A stretch of DNA of 38,243 nucleotides from Candidatus Competibacteraceae bacterium (GCA_003989075.1 RXIX01000019.1:1-38243), one strand, 5' to 3'; positions 1 through 7,495 are shown, counted from the stretch's first letter. Notes: generated from the letters alone by a model not told the origin. Numbers and translations are program-made.

Positions 1-2792
1 CGCTGGTGGCTGATCCGCATCCGCCAGAGCGTACGGACCAGGGCATCCACGCTAAAGAACGCCTCGTAGGGCAGGCAAATGATGGCGAAGGCCGCCTGTT
101 CCATGTGCCGACCCACCGAGCGCGCGGCGGCGGCGAAATGCTGGCTCCAGCGTACATCGCCGGGCTTGCGCAGCAGATTCAGGAGCGAGGTGACCAGCGC
201 CGGGATCAGGAAGATCCCGAGCACCGCCAGGGTCCAGAACCCCGGCGATGCCATCACCGTCCAGCCCAGCATCAATAGCAGGGTCAAGGCCACCGGCGTG
301 AGACTGCGCCGCAGGTTATCCAACAGCTTCCAGCGCGACAGCGCCGAGAGCGGGTTCTTTCGGAGGCGCCCATCGAAATCGCGAACCTGCGGCAGCAGCC
401 AGGTCGCAATCTGCCAGTCGCCGCGAATCCAGCGGTAGCGTCGGCTCACGTCCGCGCTGTAGGACTCTGGATAATCTTCATATAACTGCACATCGCTCAG
501 CAGCCCCGAACGCGCATGGCACCCTTCCAGCAGATCGTGGCTGAGGATGCGGTTCTCGGGAAAGCGCCTGTCGAGCGCCTGCTCGAAGGCATCGACCTCA
601 TAGATACCCTTGCCGATAAACGAGCCTTCCTGGAACCAGTCCTGGTAAACATCGGATACGGCATGGGTATACGGGTCGATACCGGCATCGCTCCCGTGCA
701 GTCGTGCATAGCGCGACCGGTTGGCACCGGGCAGGCTCACGGCCACGCGGGGCTGCAGAATGCCGTAGCCCTCGCTGACCCGCTGCCGGTCCGGGTCGTA
801 GCGCGCCCGATTCAGCGGGTGCGTCATGGCGCCCACCAGCTCCCGCGCCGCATCACGTGGCAACTGGGTATCGGTGTCCAGGGTAATGACGTACTTCACC
901 TTGCACAGGAGCGTCGTATCTCCGATGACCCGCGTGAAGCGCTCCTGGGCGCCGCCGCGCAGCAGCATGTTCAAATCCGCCAGCTTGCCGCGCTTGCGCT
1001 CGTAACCCATCCAGATCCGCTCCTGCGGATTCCAGCGACGCGGGCGATGGAACAGGAAGAATGTGTCGCCCTGGTTCCGTGGATACTTGGCATTCAGCGC
1101 CTCGATCCGCTGCGCGGCTAACTGCACCAGCGCTGCGTCCTCCGGCAGGGTTTCCTCCCGCGCATCCCGAAAATCGGTCAACAGGCCAAAATGCAACTGG
1201 TCGTCCCGGTTGGCCAGGAACCGGACTTCCAGCGCCTCAATCAGATCCTCGATGTTCTGGGCGCTGGTCAGCATCGTCGGCGTCACTACCAGCGTGCGCG
1301 CTTCCGGCGGAATGCCCCCGGACAGATCCATGCGCGGCAGCGGCCAGGGCGTCGCCAGCAGCGTCACCAGCCAGTTCACCAGCGCCACTGTCAGATGACT
1401 GGTACCGATTACCGCGACGACGCCCAGGAACGGGAGCAATTCACCCGGCACCCCATCGGCCTGCGCTTTCGCTAGCAAGCCTCCGGTGCAGAGCGCCGTC
1501 AGCAGCGCGATCGCACCCAGATACAGATACAGGGACAAAGGGCGCTGGCCGCTCCATCTTTGCAGGGATTCCAGGGTACACAGACATGCCTTCGCCCGGC
1601 GTTCAAGTAGCACTAAACCCCGATCGATCAGGTAAAACCCTACATGCGCCGCGCGCTCGCCACCGCCTGGCTGGGCTGCGCCTTCCCGCGCCAGATCAAG
1701 CGCGTGGCGTGCCACATCAGCTTCGGAAAGCCGGCTGTTTTTCGCGACGTTCTCCACTATGTGCCGGTAACGATCCCGGGTCGCAAAAGTCATCCTGCAG
1801 TACACCCCACCCGGATCGTCGCGCAAGGTGTGTTCGACCACGCTCATCGTTTCCACGAACTCGCGCCAGTCCATCGCCCCCAGAAAGCGAAGACTGCCGA
1901 TGCTGTTGCTGATGGACAACTGGTCGGCGGCCTGTTGCTGGTTCTCCGCCTGAACCGACTGCTCGATCGTCAGGTTCGACTCGGCGAGGTGCTGCTCGAT
2001 CCACGTCAGCGGCACGGCCAGGGCGGAACTCTGGCCTTGCAGTCGGCGCGCCAGTTCCGCCACAAAGGCGCTCGACAGCGGCGGGTTCGAGCGCGCCATG
2101 TCCGCGATCACCAGAATCAGATTTTTCGGGTCGCTTTCGGCCATTGCCGTCATCCGGTCCGCCCACCCGTCGGCCAGGTTGCGGTCGGTTCTACTGGCGG
2201 CGATCCGCACCGCGACGCGGCGCAGATTCTCGATCAGCGCCAGGCGCAGCATGATCGGAATGGCCCACAGTTCGCCCAGTTTGAGGGGGGTGATCGTCTG
2301 GTAGGCCGCGACGAAACAGCTGAGATTTTCCGGATCTACCCGGCCATCGCCGTGGGCGATGATTTCCAGCGCGAGATCGTACACACGTGGCAACCCGGCC
2401 GAGGGGCCGCTCAGCAGGCGCGGCAGTTCCCGGCTGTAACCCTTGGGCAAATGCCGCTTGGCAGTACGAATCTGCTCTTCGATCAGATAGAAGTTATCGA
2501 GTAGCCATTCACCGGCCGGTGCGATCCGGCGGGTCGCCGTGACTGCCGCCACCAGCAAGGCGCAAACATCGATCAGGGTTTGCTCGTTCTCGGTCAGCCG
2601 CGCTAGAAGCGTGTCCAGTCCATGCTGCCGCGTCAATTGATGCGTGGTTGCGAGGTGCTTGCCGTGCTGCTCCATCTGGACAGCACTGAACAGTTCCGCA
2701 CGCAACGGCGGCTCGTCACCGAAATATGTTTTGGTCGAGTCGTTGCCGATAAAGTGCATCCTCCACTGGAGCCAGATTTCGCGAAAAGCCAT
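1..2792 (-). CDS. ndvB: NdvB-type cyclic beta-1,2-glucan synthase, N-terminal part (runs off the left edge)
   Basis: The minus strand is open from ATG at 2792 to the window edge (about 930 codons, no stop), so the gene is 3'-truncated by the window. RBS-like GAGGGTGAG lies just before the ATG. Residues ~1-400 are a helical N-terminal region; two membrane segments sit near 418-470; a GT84-type glycosyltransferase domain follows with TLDTDTQLPR (~635-645), the stretch FIGKGIYEVDAFEQ (~723-736), and the RRYRWIRGDWQ form of the QxxRW motif (~782-792). Further membrane segments follow at ~830-875. Family members are ~2,800 residues: they polymerise UDP-glucose on a protein-linked primer at the inner membrane and carry GH94 phosphorylase domains in the C-terminal half, which is not visible here. 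The product, periplasmic cyclic glucan, is linked to osmoadaptation and host interaction. Family call is secure; the product linkage is inferred. Confidence 0.9.
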   Translation of the reverse strand, partial: MAFREIWLQWRMHFIGNDSTKTYFGDEPPLRAELFSAVQMEQHGKHLATTHQLTRQHGLDTLLARLTENEQTLIDVCALLVAAVTATRRIAPAGEWLLDNFYLIEEQIRTAKRHLPKGYSRELPRLLSGPSAGLPRVYDLALEIIAHGDGRVDPENLSCFVAAYQTITPLKLGELWAIPIMLRLALIENLRRVAVRIAASRTDRNLADGWADRMTAMAESDPKNLILVIADMARSNPPLSSAFVAELARRLQGQSSALAVPLTWIEQHLAESNLTIEQSVQAENQQQAADQLSISNSIGSLRFLGAMDWREFVETMSVVEHTLRDDPGGVYCRMTFATRDRYRHIVENVAKNSRLSEADVARHALDLAREGAAQPGGGERAAHVGFYLIDRGLVLLERRAKACLCTLESLQRWSGQRPLSLYLYLGAIALLTALCTGGLLAKAQADGVPGELLPFLGVVAVIGTSHLTVALVNWLVTLLATPWPLPRMDLSGGIPPEARTLVVTPTMLTSAQNIEDLIEALEVRFLANRDDQLHFGLLTDFRDAREETLPEDAALVQLAAQRIEALNAKYPRNQGDTFFLFHRPRRWNPQERIWMGYERKRGKLADLNMLLRGGAQERFTRVIGDTTLLCKVKYVITLDTDTQLPRDAARELVGAMTHPLNRARYDPDRQRVSEGYGILQPRVAVSLPGANRSRYARLHGSDAGIDPYTHAVSDVYQDWFQEGSFIGKGIYEVDAFEQALDRRFPENRILSHDLLEGCHARSGLLSDVQLYEDYPESYSADVSRRYRWIRGDWQIATWLLPQVRDFDGRLRKNPLSALSRWKLLDNLRRSLTPVALTLLLMLGWTVMASPGFWTLAVLGIFLIPALVTSLLNLLRKPGDVRWSQHFAAAARSVGRHMEQAAFAIICLPYEAFFSVDALVRTLWRMRISHQ

Positions 2793-2888
2793 GATGCTCA
2801 CCCTCGAATGTGTGCTCTCCAGCTTCGGATCGAACCGCTCCCCGGACTTGGTGCTTGCCCGAAGATCAGTTCGTAGCTTGCATTTTCA

Positions 2889-3200
2889 TTACTTGAGTCG
2901 CATGTCATTCTTGACCGATGTGACGCCAGGAATTTCGCGTGCGACGCGGACGGCCTTGTTAATATCTTCCCTGGAATTGACGAAGCCGCTCAATTGCACC
3001 ACACCTTTGAAGGTTTCAACGTTGATCTCGGCCGATTTCAGCGAAGGATCATCAAAGATGGCCGCTTTCACTTTGCTCGTAATAACGGTGTCGTCCACAT
3101 ATTCCCCGGTACCCTCCTGTTTGGACGTTGAGGCGCACCCCAGCAGAGATGCAAGAAATATGACGAAGAAAAAGGTGGCGAATCGATTGAATGATCTCAT
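2889..3200 (-). CDS. BON-domain lipoprotein (OsmY-like)
   Basis: 103 aa. The N-terminus is a lipoprotein signal: basic start, hydrophobic 8-20, lipobox LLGC with acylation Cys22. The rest (~37-102) is a single BON domain with the typical pattern of a variable strand, KAAIFDDPSLKSAEINVET, GVVQLSGFV and a final ...REIPGVTSVKNDM. BON proteins bind phospholipid surfaces and are usually periplasmic or outer-membrane stress proteins; E. coli OsmY has two such domains. RBS AGGAG lies 8 nt before ATG (3200). It follows the coiled-coil gene in the same direction with a 62-bp gap, so co-transcription is plausible. The precise role is unknown. Confidence 0.85.
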   Translation of the reverse strand: MRSFNRFATFFFVIFLASLLGCASTSKQEGTGEYVDDTVITSKVKAAIFDDPSLKSAEINVETFKGVVQLSGFVNSREDINKAVRVAREIPGVTSVKNDMRLK

Positions 3201-3262
3201 GGTAATACTCCTGTTGAATTGCTAAATCGAGCGTCTTGTGTGTTGGAAATAAAAGGGTTCTA

Positions 3263-3550
3263 TCATTTGAAATGCGCCTTGAACGCCTGTACGGAATCCT
3301 TAAAGGCTTCCCAGACATTTTCGGTTTCCGCCTTGAGTTGCTCCCAGGAGTCTTCAGTCGAGGACTTGAGCGCCTCCAGCTTTTCCTCGCCTTCCTTACG
3401 CTTGGCGCGCAGCACAACAAGTTGCTCCTGGTATTTTGATTTCGCGTCTTCCTGGGTCTTGAGCGCTTTTTCCTCCAAAACGTCCATCTCTGCACTCCAT
3501 TTATCAAGTCGTTTCTTCATTTTTTCCACATATTCGTCTTTGGTTAACAT
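3263..3550 (-). CDS. Small soluble coiled-coil protein, unknown function
   Basis: 95 aa, almost entirely charged alpha-helix (Lys/Glu rich), with no signal peptide or membrane segment. Heptad-like hydrophobic spacing runs through most of the chain, ending in WEAFKDSVQAFKAHF. ATG at 3550 is preceded by AGGAGA at good spacing. Similar small coiled-coil proteins occur next to BON, CsbD or small membrane stress proteins in many proteobacteria, but no biochemical function is known to me. It lies between a Thivi_2564 membrane protein gene and the BON lipoprotein gene, all on the same strand, which suggests one stress-type transcript. Confidence 0.75.
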   Translation of the reverse strand: MLTKDEYVEKMKKRLDKWSAEMDVLEEKALKTQEDAKSKYQEQLVVLRAKRKEGEEKLEALKSSTEDSWEQLKAETENVWEAFKDSVQAFKAHFK

Positions 3551-3639
3551 GGGTGCTTTCTCCTGTTCTTAATCGGTAACCCGGCCACTCGTCGGGATGA
3601 GGTATCTACGCGATGCATGATTCACGGTTTTATATTGAA

Positions 3640-3831
3640 TCACCTTTCCGCGCGAAGTCCTGACAGGGGCCAGAAGACCCCGAAGGCGCTTAATAAAATC
3701 AGAATCACGACCAGAATGACGACTGCGTTCATTATTTTCCTGATGGTCGCGTCCATCGGTATGTAGGTGTTGATCGCCCACAGGATCACCCCAAAGACGA
3801 CCAAGATAATCACCATTTTAATCAAAGGCAT
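3640..3831 (-). CDS. Thivi_2564 family small membrane protein (copy 1)
   Basis: 63 aa from ATG at 3831, preferred over an upstream ATG at 3861 because AGGGGA lies 6-7 nt before it and the MPLIKM start matches the second copy at 5150. Two transmembrane helices (~3-19 and ~32-50) are separated by a short polar loop with the conserved IPMDATIRKIMN. The family is widespread in proteobacteria and uncharacterised. Compared with copy 2, the loop (IPMD.TI.KI.N) and the helix lengths are conserved. A palindromic operator-like site lies 64 bp upstream of the start (3896-3911). Confidence 0.8.
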   Translation of the reverse strand: MPLIKMVIILVVFGVILWAINTYIPMDATIRKIMNAVVILVVILILLSAFGVFWPLSGLRAER

Positions 3832-3868
3832 GGCGTTTCCCCTGTCCTGCCTTACAAACACTGAGGAT

Positions 3869-3911
3869 ACCCTAGAGCTTTTCCTGGCGGGCGTCTGTAC
3901 GATAGCGCACA
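3869..3911 (-). promoter_or_regulatory. Palindromic operator plus -10, upstream of Thivi_2564 copy 1
   Basis: Minus strand: TGTGCGCTATCGTACA (3896-3911), arms TGTGCG/CGTACA with one mismatch. Exactly 21 nt later is TAGGGT (3869-3874), a possible -10. If TAGGGT is the -10, the palindrome centre is at -41.5, the class II position for Crp/Fnr activators. Same geometry as the site at 5210-5225. Confidence 0.55.
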
Positions 3912-3986
3912 GAAGTCGTGGAGCCCTGAAGCGCAGTGGATTTTCAGCGGTAGCACTCTATGCATCCGATGCACAGTGACCCGCTC

Positions 3987-4568
3987 TCAACGCGAGTGGA
4001 AATCCAGGCGGGATTGACCCGAGTGCTTGATATGCACTGTTTGTCGTTGGGACTGCTGCTGGGCTTGACCGGGTATGCTGGTTTCCACCGTGTAGTCGCC
4101 AGGCGCCAGTTGAGCGAAGAACCAAGGGCCCTTCGATTCGGCGGTCAGGATCGTTGCACCATGCGCGTCCAGAATGTTCACCCGGATTGCCGATAGATAC
4201 TCGCCGCTGCCCTGCATCGCGAATAGCAAACGCAGATTGAACTGGTTGGACAGAGCCTCAAGTTCGGTGCGTTCGCCTTCGCCCACGCCGCCTGACACAT
4301 AGCGAATACCGCGATCACTTTGGACGCGCGGTAACGGCGGTGCCCCGACAGGACCAACGGCATCCGGGGATTGCGAAGGGGTCGCCGATTCTGACCCGGC
4401 ATGGGGATTTAGGCGTAGTAAGGATGCGGGTTCCTGAGGGCGGGAGAGCGCATTGATACCGTCGGTCTGAGGAGCGCCCCTTGGCTGCTGCGCGCCAGCC
4501 AACTGCAACACGCCACCGCCCAGTACCAGCGCCATGGCTATCAAACTTAGCCTGTGCATTTTTGCCAT
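3987..4568 (-). CDS. Secreted carboxypeptidase-regulatory-like domain protein
   Basis: 193 aa. A signal peptide is seen at ~1-26 (LSLIAMALVLGGGVLQLAGA, cleavage near AGA-QQ). A Pro/Ser/Gly-rich low-complexity segment (~27-85) precedes a beta-rich C-terminal domain (~105-190). The features LRLLFAMQGSGEYLSAIRV, GPWFFAQLAPGDYTVE and RQTVHI are typical of carboxypeptidase-regulatory-like (Ig-type) beta sandwiches that decorate periplasmic proteins. Some AAGG.Y-type proteins of this kind are annotated only as hypothetical. AAGGAA lies 8 nt before ATG (4568); an internal ATG at 4559 is an alternative start. No enzymatic motif was seen. Confidence 0.7.
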   Translation of the reverse strand: MAKMHRLSLIAMALVLGGGVLQLAGAQQPRGAPQTDGINALSRPQEPASLLRLNPHAGSESATPSQSPDAVGPVGAPPLPRVQSDRGIRYVSGGVGEGERTELEALSNQFNLRLLFAMQGSGEYLSAIRVNILDAHGATILTAESKGPWFFAQLAPGDYTVETSIPGQAQQQSQRQTVHIKHSGQSRLDFHSR

Positions 4569-4635
4569 TGCAAGAATTCCTTAATTTGCTTTAAGGGCGC
4601 CGAAAATAGCGGTTCCGACGATTTGCGTTTTCCCT

Positions 4636-4671
4636 CCCGGAGGAGGGTATTTTCCCGGAGGAGGGTATTTT
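4636..4671. repeat. Perfect 18-bp tandem duplication
   Basis: The unit CCCGGAGGAGGGTATTTT occurs twice without mismatch (4636-4653 and 4654-4671). With the preceding CCCTCC (4632-4637) the first copy makes a 6-bp hairpin, CCCTCC-CGGA-GGAGGG. The repeat sits between the 3' end of the two-TM gene (4695) and the start of the secreted-protein gene (4568), within the latter's upstream region. The rest of 4569-4694 shows no gene. Confidence 0.85.
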
Positions 4672-4694
4672 TAAAGTCTCCACCGATGCAGGAA

Positions 4695-4913
4695 TTAGCT
4701 ATTCCTCGGCATAAACAGCAGGAGTGCGCCGGTCACTATTGCTGCCACGCCCGCCCAGACTGGGATGTTGACCGTCTGCCGGTCCTGAACCGTCAGTTCG
4801 ATCGGACCGATCCTGGCTTGCTGAGTCTCCTTGGTATAACTGAAACTGCCATATGCCAAACCCAGAGAACCGGCTACGATCAACACGATGGCTGCAATCC
4901 TGACTGCGTTCAT
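4695..4913 (-). CDS. Small two-TM membrane protein, uncharacterised
   Basis: 72 aa: membrane helix 1 at ~5-23, a periplasmic-type loop ~24-50 with TKETQQARIGPIELTVQDRQ, and helix 2 at ~52-68. The loop signature (TKET..ARIGP.ELTV.....VNIPVWAG) recurs in small proteins of Proteobacteria, Acidobacteria and Bacteroidetes; no function is known to me. Two GGAGACAA repeats precede the ATG (4913), either of which can act as RBS. It follows Thivi_2564 copy 2 in the same direction (48-bp gap), probably in one transcript. Confidence 0.75.
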   Translation of the reverse strand: MNAVRIAAIVLIVAGSLGLAYGSFSYTKETQQARIGPIELTVQDRQTVNIPVWAGVAAIVTGALLLFMPRNS

Positions 4914-4961
4914 TTTGTCTCCTTGTCTCCTTTCATTGATCCAGCTTCACCCCTTGATCGG

Positions 4962-5150
4962 CTATCCAACGCGGATTCCTTGCATGGAACCCAGGAGTCC
5001 GAAGGCGGATAACAGCCAGAGAACTACAACGATGACCACCACCACATTCAGGATTTTCTTGATGGTACCGTCCATCGGTATGTAGTTATTAATCAGCCAT
5101 AGGGCGACGCCTACGATCACGAGCGCAACGATCAATTGAATTAACGGCAT
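4962..5150 (-). CDS. Thivi_2564 family small membrane protein (copy 2)
   Basis: 62 aa, start MPLIQLIV, two membrane helices (~3-20, ~32-50) and the conserved loop IPMDGTIKKILN. It is clearly paralogous to the protein at 3640-3831. RBS GGAGAAG lies 5 nt before ATG (5150). It is transcribed divergently from the Crp/Fnr-type gene, with an operator-like palindrome 60 bp upstream of its start (5210-5225) and a second one facing the regulator (5407-5422). Confidence 0.85.
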   Translation of the reverse strand: MPLIQLIVALVIVGVALWLINNYIPMDGTIKKILNVVVVIVVVLWLLSAFGLLGSMQGIRVG

Positions 5151-5182
5151 GAGGCTTCTCCGATCCTGTTGAAATTGGAAGA

Positions 5183-5225
5183 AACCTACGGCACTTTACG
5201 GCGGGTTTCTGTGCGCCAGCGCACA
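5183..5225 (-). promoter_or_regulatory. Palindromic operator plus -10, upstream of Thivi_2564 copy 2
   Basis: Minus strand: TGTGCGCTGGCGCACA (5210-5225) has perfect 6-bp arms TGTGCG/CGCACA. TAGGTT (5183-5188) begins exactly 21 nt later and is a candidate -10, which puts the palindrome centre at -41.5. The flanking minus-strand text (ACAGA..CCCGCC...AA) is also shared with the site before copy 1. Confidence 0.6.
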
Positions 5226-5406
5226 TAGCGATTCAGGGTTCGCCATCTGCGAGCGTAGGTAGCGGGGGTCAAGTCCAGCCGGTCACGCTCTGTCACGCAC
5301 CGTGAGCACCCGAATATCCGGGCTGCGGTTGAGATATCCAATCCCTGTGAAGCGGGTCTGTTGTCGTGGCGCACCGGGCGGCGCTCGCAGCTTGCTGCGC
5401 TCTAAC

Positions 5407-5448
5407 TGTTCGCTAGTGAACACTATTATTTTTAGTAAGTACTATCAT
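5407..5448 (+). promoter_or_regulatory. Operator-like palindrome and -10 upstream of the Crp/Fnr gene
   Basis: TGTTCGCTAGTGAACA (5407-5422), with one arm mismatch, is followed after 20 nt by TATCAT (5443-5448), a 5/6 match to TATAAT. The palindrome begins 89 bp before the GTG start at 5496. This suggests autoregulation. Between this site and 5225 (about 180 bp) no gene is supported. Confidence 0.55.
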
Positions 5449-5495
5449 CGATAAATCATAAATATGATCTCTACGGATTACATTGGAGGCATCTC

Positions 5496-6245
5496 GTGTC
5501 GATCAATCTCCGCCCGCCGAATACCCCGAACCCCCGACAAAATCATTTGCTCGCTGCCCTGCCCCAGTCCGAAGGCGAGCGTCTGTTTCCCCAGCTGGAA
5601 TGGATCCCGCTGTCGCTCGGCGAAGCTCTGTACGAGTCCGGAGATCGCCTAAGTCACGTCTATTTCCCCACCACCGCCATCGTGTCCCTGCTGTATGTCA
5701 TGGAGAATGGTGCGTCCGCCGAAATCGCCGTGGTCGGCAATGAGGGTATCGTCGGCATCGCTCTGTTCATGGGCGACGAAACCATGCCGAATCGAGCCGT
5801 AGTGCAGAGTGCCGGCCACGCGTATCGACTGAAGGGACATTTGCTCAAGCAGGAATTTACTCGCATCGGAGGGCGGCGCCGTGGGGCGTTGCCGCCGCTG
5901 TTGCTGCGCTACACTCTGGCCCTGCTTACCCAGATGGCACAGACCGCCGTCTGCAACCGGCACCATTCGGTGGATCAGCAACTCTGTCGCTGGCTGCTGC
6001 TCAGCCTCGACCGCTTACCCTCGAACGAACTGAGCATGACTCAGGAACTGATTGCCAACATGCTGGGGGTCCGGCGCGAGGGCGTGACCGAGGCCGCCGG
6101 AAAATTACAGAAGGCCGGGTTGATTCACTACAATCGGGGCCATATCACCGTGCTGGATCGACCGGGTCTGGAGGCGCGAGTGTGCGAGTGCTACCAGGTC
6201 GTCCGGAAAGAGTTCAGTCGCCTCCTCCCCGATGTGCTCCCGTAG
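5496..6245 (+). CDS. Crp/Fnr family transcriptional regulator
   Basis: 249 aa. GTG start at 5496 is fixed by GGAGG (5485-5489) 6 nt upstream. Residues ~15-135 form a cNMP-binding-like beta-roll (ALYESGDRLSHVYFPTTAIVS), followed by a long dimerisation helix (~138-172) and a winged HTH (~180-225: MTQELIANMLGVRREGVTEA). Cysteines at 153, 164, 230 and 232 do not match the FNR [4Fe-4S] pattern, and the usual cAMP-contact residues of Crp are not evident, so the effector is unknown. It belongs to the common proteobacterial subgroup with the NRHHSVDQQLCRWLLLSLDR linker. Palindromes before this gene and both Thivi_2564 genes suggest it activates itself and that stress-type cluster (inference). Confidence 0.88.
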   Translation: MSINLRPPNTPNPRQNHLLAALPQSEGERLFPQLEWIPLSLGEALYESGDRLSHVYFPTTAIVSLLYVMENGASAEIAVVGNEGIVGIALFMGDETMPNRAVVQSAGHAYRLKGHLLKQEFTRIGGRRRGALPPLLLRYTLALLTQMAQTAVCNRHHSVDQQLCRWLLLSLDRLPSNELSMTQELIANMLGVRREGVTEAAGKLQKAGLIHYNRGHITVLDRPGLEARVCECYQVVRKEFSRLLPDVLP

Positions 6246-6339
6246 TGAGACTTGCCCATCCCTGGACCCCACTCACCAGTCCTTTGAGCATGGTGTTTAC
6301 TTTCAGTCGAGTGGTGGAGACATGAAGGTGTTTGGGATG

Positions 6340-6775
6340 TTAGCAACGGGTTGGCGGAGGTTTTTTCGAATCCCGAGGATGCTTTTTGAATCGTGCCAAG
6401 CGGGTGTTCTAGGCGAGAACGAAGAGGAACGCCACGAGTTCGGTCAAGGGGAGGGTGCGAAACACACGCATGTCTTAGGCGGGCAAGGCTACTGCTATAT
6501 CAGAGGCTACGGCGTCCAGTGCGGCGGCCAGGCAATAGAATAGTCGGAGAATCCTCGCTTGATGGTGTCGACACCATGCACCTGGGCTAAGGCTGCCTTG
6601 GTGATGGCCAGCATGTTATAGGTTACGACCGCGACGGCGAAGCCAAACAGGGCAGTTTTGGGGTAGGTCTAAGGTGTCGATCTCGCTGGTTAAGGCTGTG
6701 GCCAGTATCTGGAACGCGGTCTCCAGCCGCCCAGCGCCCAGATAGACCCCGCGCGCCACTTGGGTGTTTTGTGTG
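6340..6775 (-). pseudogene. Degenerate IS4-type transposase, C-terminal remnant
   Basis: Read in shifting minus-strand frames, the region recalls the C-terminus of an IS4/DDE transposase. It starts with ARGVYLGAGRLETAFQILA (~6770-6700; the E of the YREK-like motif is included), continues with ALFGFAVAVVTYNMLAITKA, then MRVFRTLPLTELVAFL, and ends in FKKHPRDSKKPPPTRC with a stop at 6340-6342. At least two frameshifts and two internal stops break it. The N-terminal two thirds are absent. Flanking 6246-6339 and 6776-7060 contain no ORF I recognise, and no terminal inverted repeats were identified. Confidence 0.6.
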
Positions 6776-7084
6776 GTTCATGCGCCATTTTTTTACCTTC
6801 GCTAATTCAATCTTAGAGCATGCCAAGCGCCCGCCCGCCACCATTGGCCGCATTCTCGACCCGCACCGCATCCCGCACCGCTGCCGGTTTCACCACTGGT
6901 CCTGGCCCTCGACCGCATCCGCCACCGGCTGGCGCGGCCTGACCGCATCGCTGTCGGACCTGGCGACATGGGGGAAGGGATACTAAATAATTTAGCAGCC
7001 CCTCGACCGCGCCACATGCTGACCTACTGGCTGGTGGCGAAGCATAAAGTTTTGTAAAGACGCACCTGCAAACCGGGGTACCGT

Positions 7085-7117
7085 CAACTACCCCCGCCTG
7101 AAGGCGGGAGCTTGTGA
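7085..7117 (+). mobile_element. IS200/IS605-type terminal hairpin (relic end)
   Basis: CCCGCC-TGAA-GGCGGG (7093-7108) is a perfect 6-bp stem with tetraloop, followed by AGCTTGTGA. This text closely resembles the subterminal hairpins of IS200/IS605-type (TnpB/IscB) elements. GTGA (7114-7117) precedes the structured RNA region; HEARO elements are reported to insert after ATGA/GTGA. It may be the right end of an older element or part of the left end of the next one. Confidence 0.45.
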
Positions 7118-7428
7118 AAACAGGCTTGGTTGACCAGCCTAAGCCCGCCTAACCGGGATGTTGAAAGGGGCTACGTTGCGTAGAGGTTCAAGACCTACCT
7201 TGGGATGCTTGCTCAGTCCCAAGCTCTGGAAGCCCTGGTTGCAGACACGCATAGGGTAAGCACGAAACGGATTGGGGCGTAATGCCGCTACGCAACATGG
7301 GCGAGGGGAGCGAAGCCGCAAGGCTTCCGTCACCAGGCCCTTTACGGGGCAGAGTCTCACGACCCGGCAGGTGGAAAGCCTGCACCCATTCAACTCTGAT
7401 AGCTGACCTAACAGGAGAGCGAGAAGAG
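7118..7428 (+). ncRNA. HEARO / IscB-type omega-RNA, without an adjacent iscB ORF
   Basis: Dense conserved-looking secondary structure: AGCCC/GGGCT (7142-7146 with 7168-7172); CTTGGGA/TCCCAAG (7199-7205 with 7217-7223); GAAGCC-GCAA-GGCTTC (7312-7327); and a long-range perfect 9-bp pairing, GTTGCGTAG (7175-7183) with CTACGCAAC (7288-7296), which looks like a pseudoknot. The string GTTGAAAGGGGC, then ACCTTGGGAT...CAGTCCC, parallels the IscB guide-RNA scaffold I know (GUUGAAAGAGC ... ACCCUGGGAU ... CAGUCCCC). AGGAG (7413-7417) sits where the iscB RBS would be, but no ORF follows. IscB omega-RNAs guide RNA-directed DNA nicking or cleavage. Family recognition is from memory. Confidence 0.6.
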
Positions 7429-7430
7429 GG

Positions 7431-7490
7431 GAACGCTTCGCGTTCCGCGCTATCCCTCCCCGCCCTAAAGGACGGGGTATCTCGCGCAAC
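7431..7490 (+). mobile_element. Right-end-like hairpins of the HEARO/IS605-type element
   Basis: GAACGC-TTC-GCGTTC (7431-7445) and CCCCGCCC-TAAA-GGACGGGG (7458-7477, one mismatched pair) are followed by TATCTCGCGC. This is the pattern of IS200/IS605-family right ends. Together with 7118-7428 it would make a ~370-bp non-autonomous element lacking both transposase and iscB. The right boundary is within a few bases of the sixA start at 7496. Confidence 0.5.
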
Positions 7491-7495
7491 ATCTG

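Noticed and set aside
5186..5374. Short minus-strand ORF with LDLTPATYARR, faintly like an Ada methyltransferase segment
   Set aside because: The match is a few residues only, no start signal is seen, and the ORF spans the palindromic operator.
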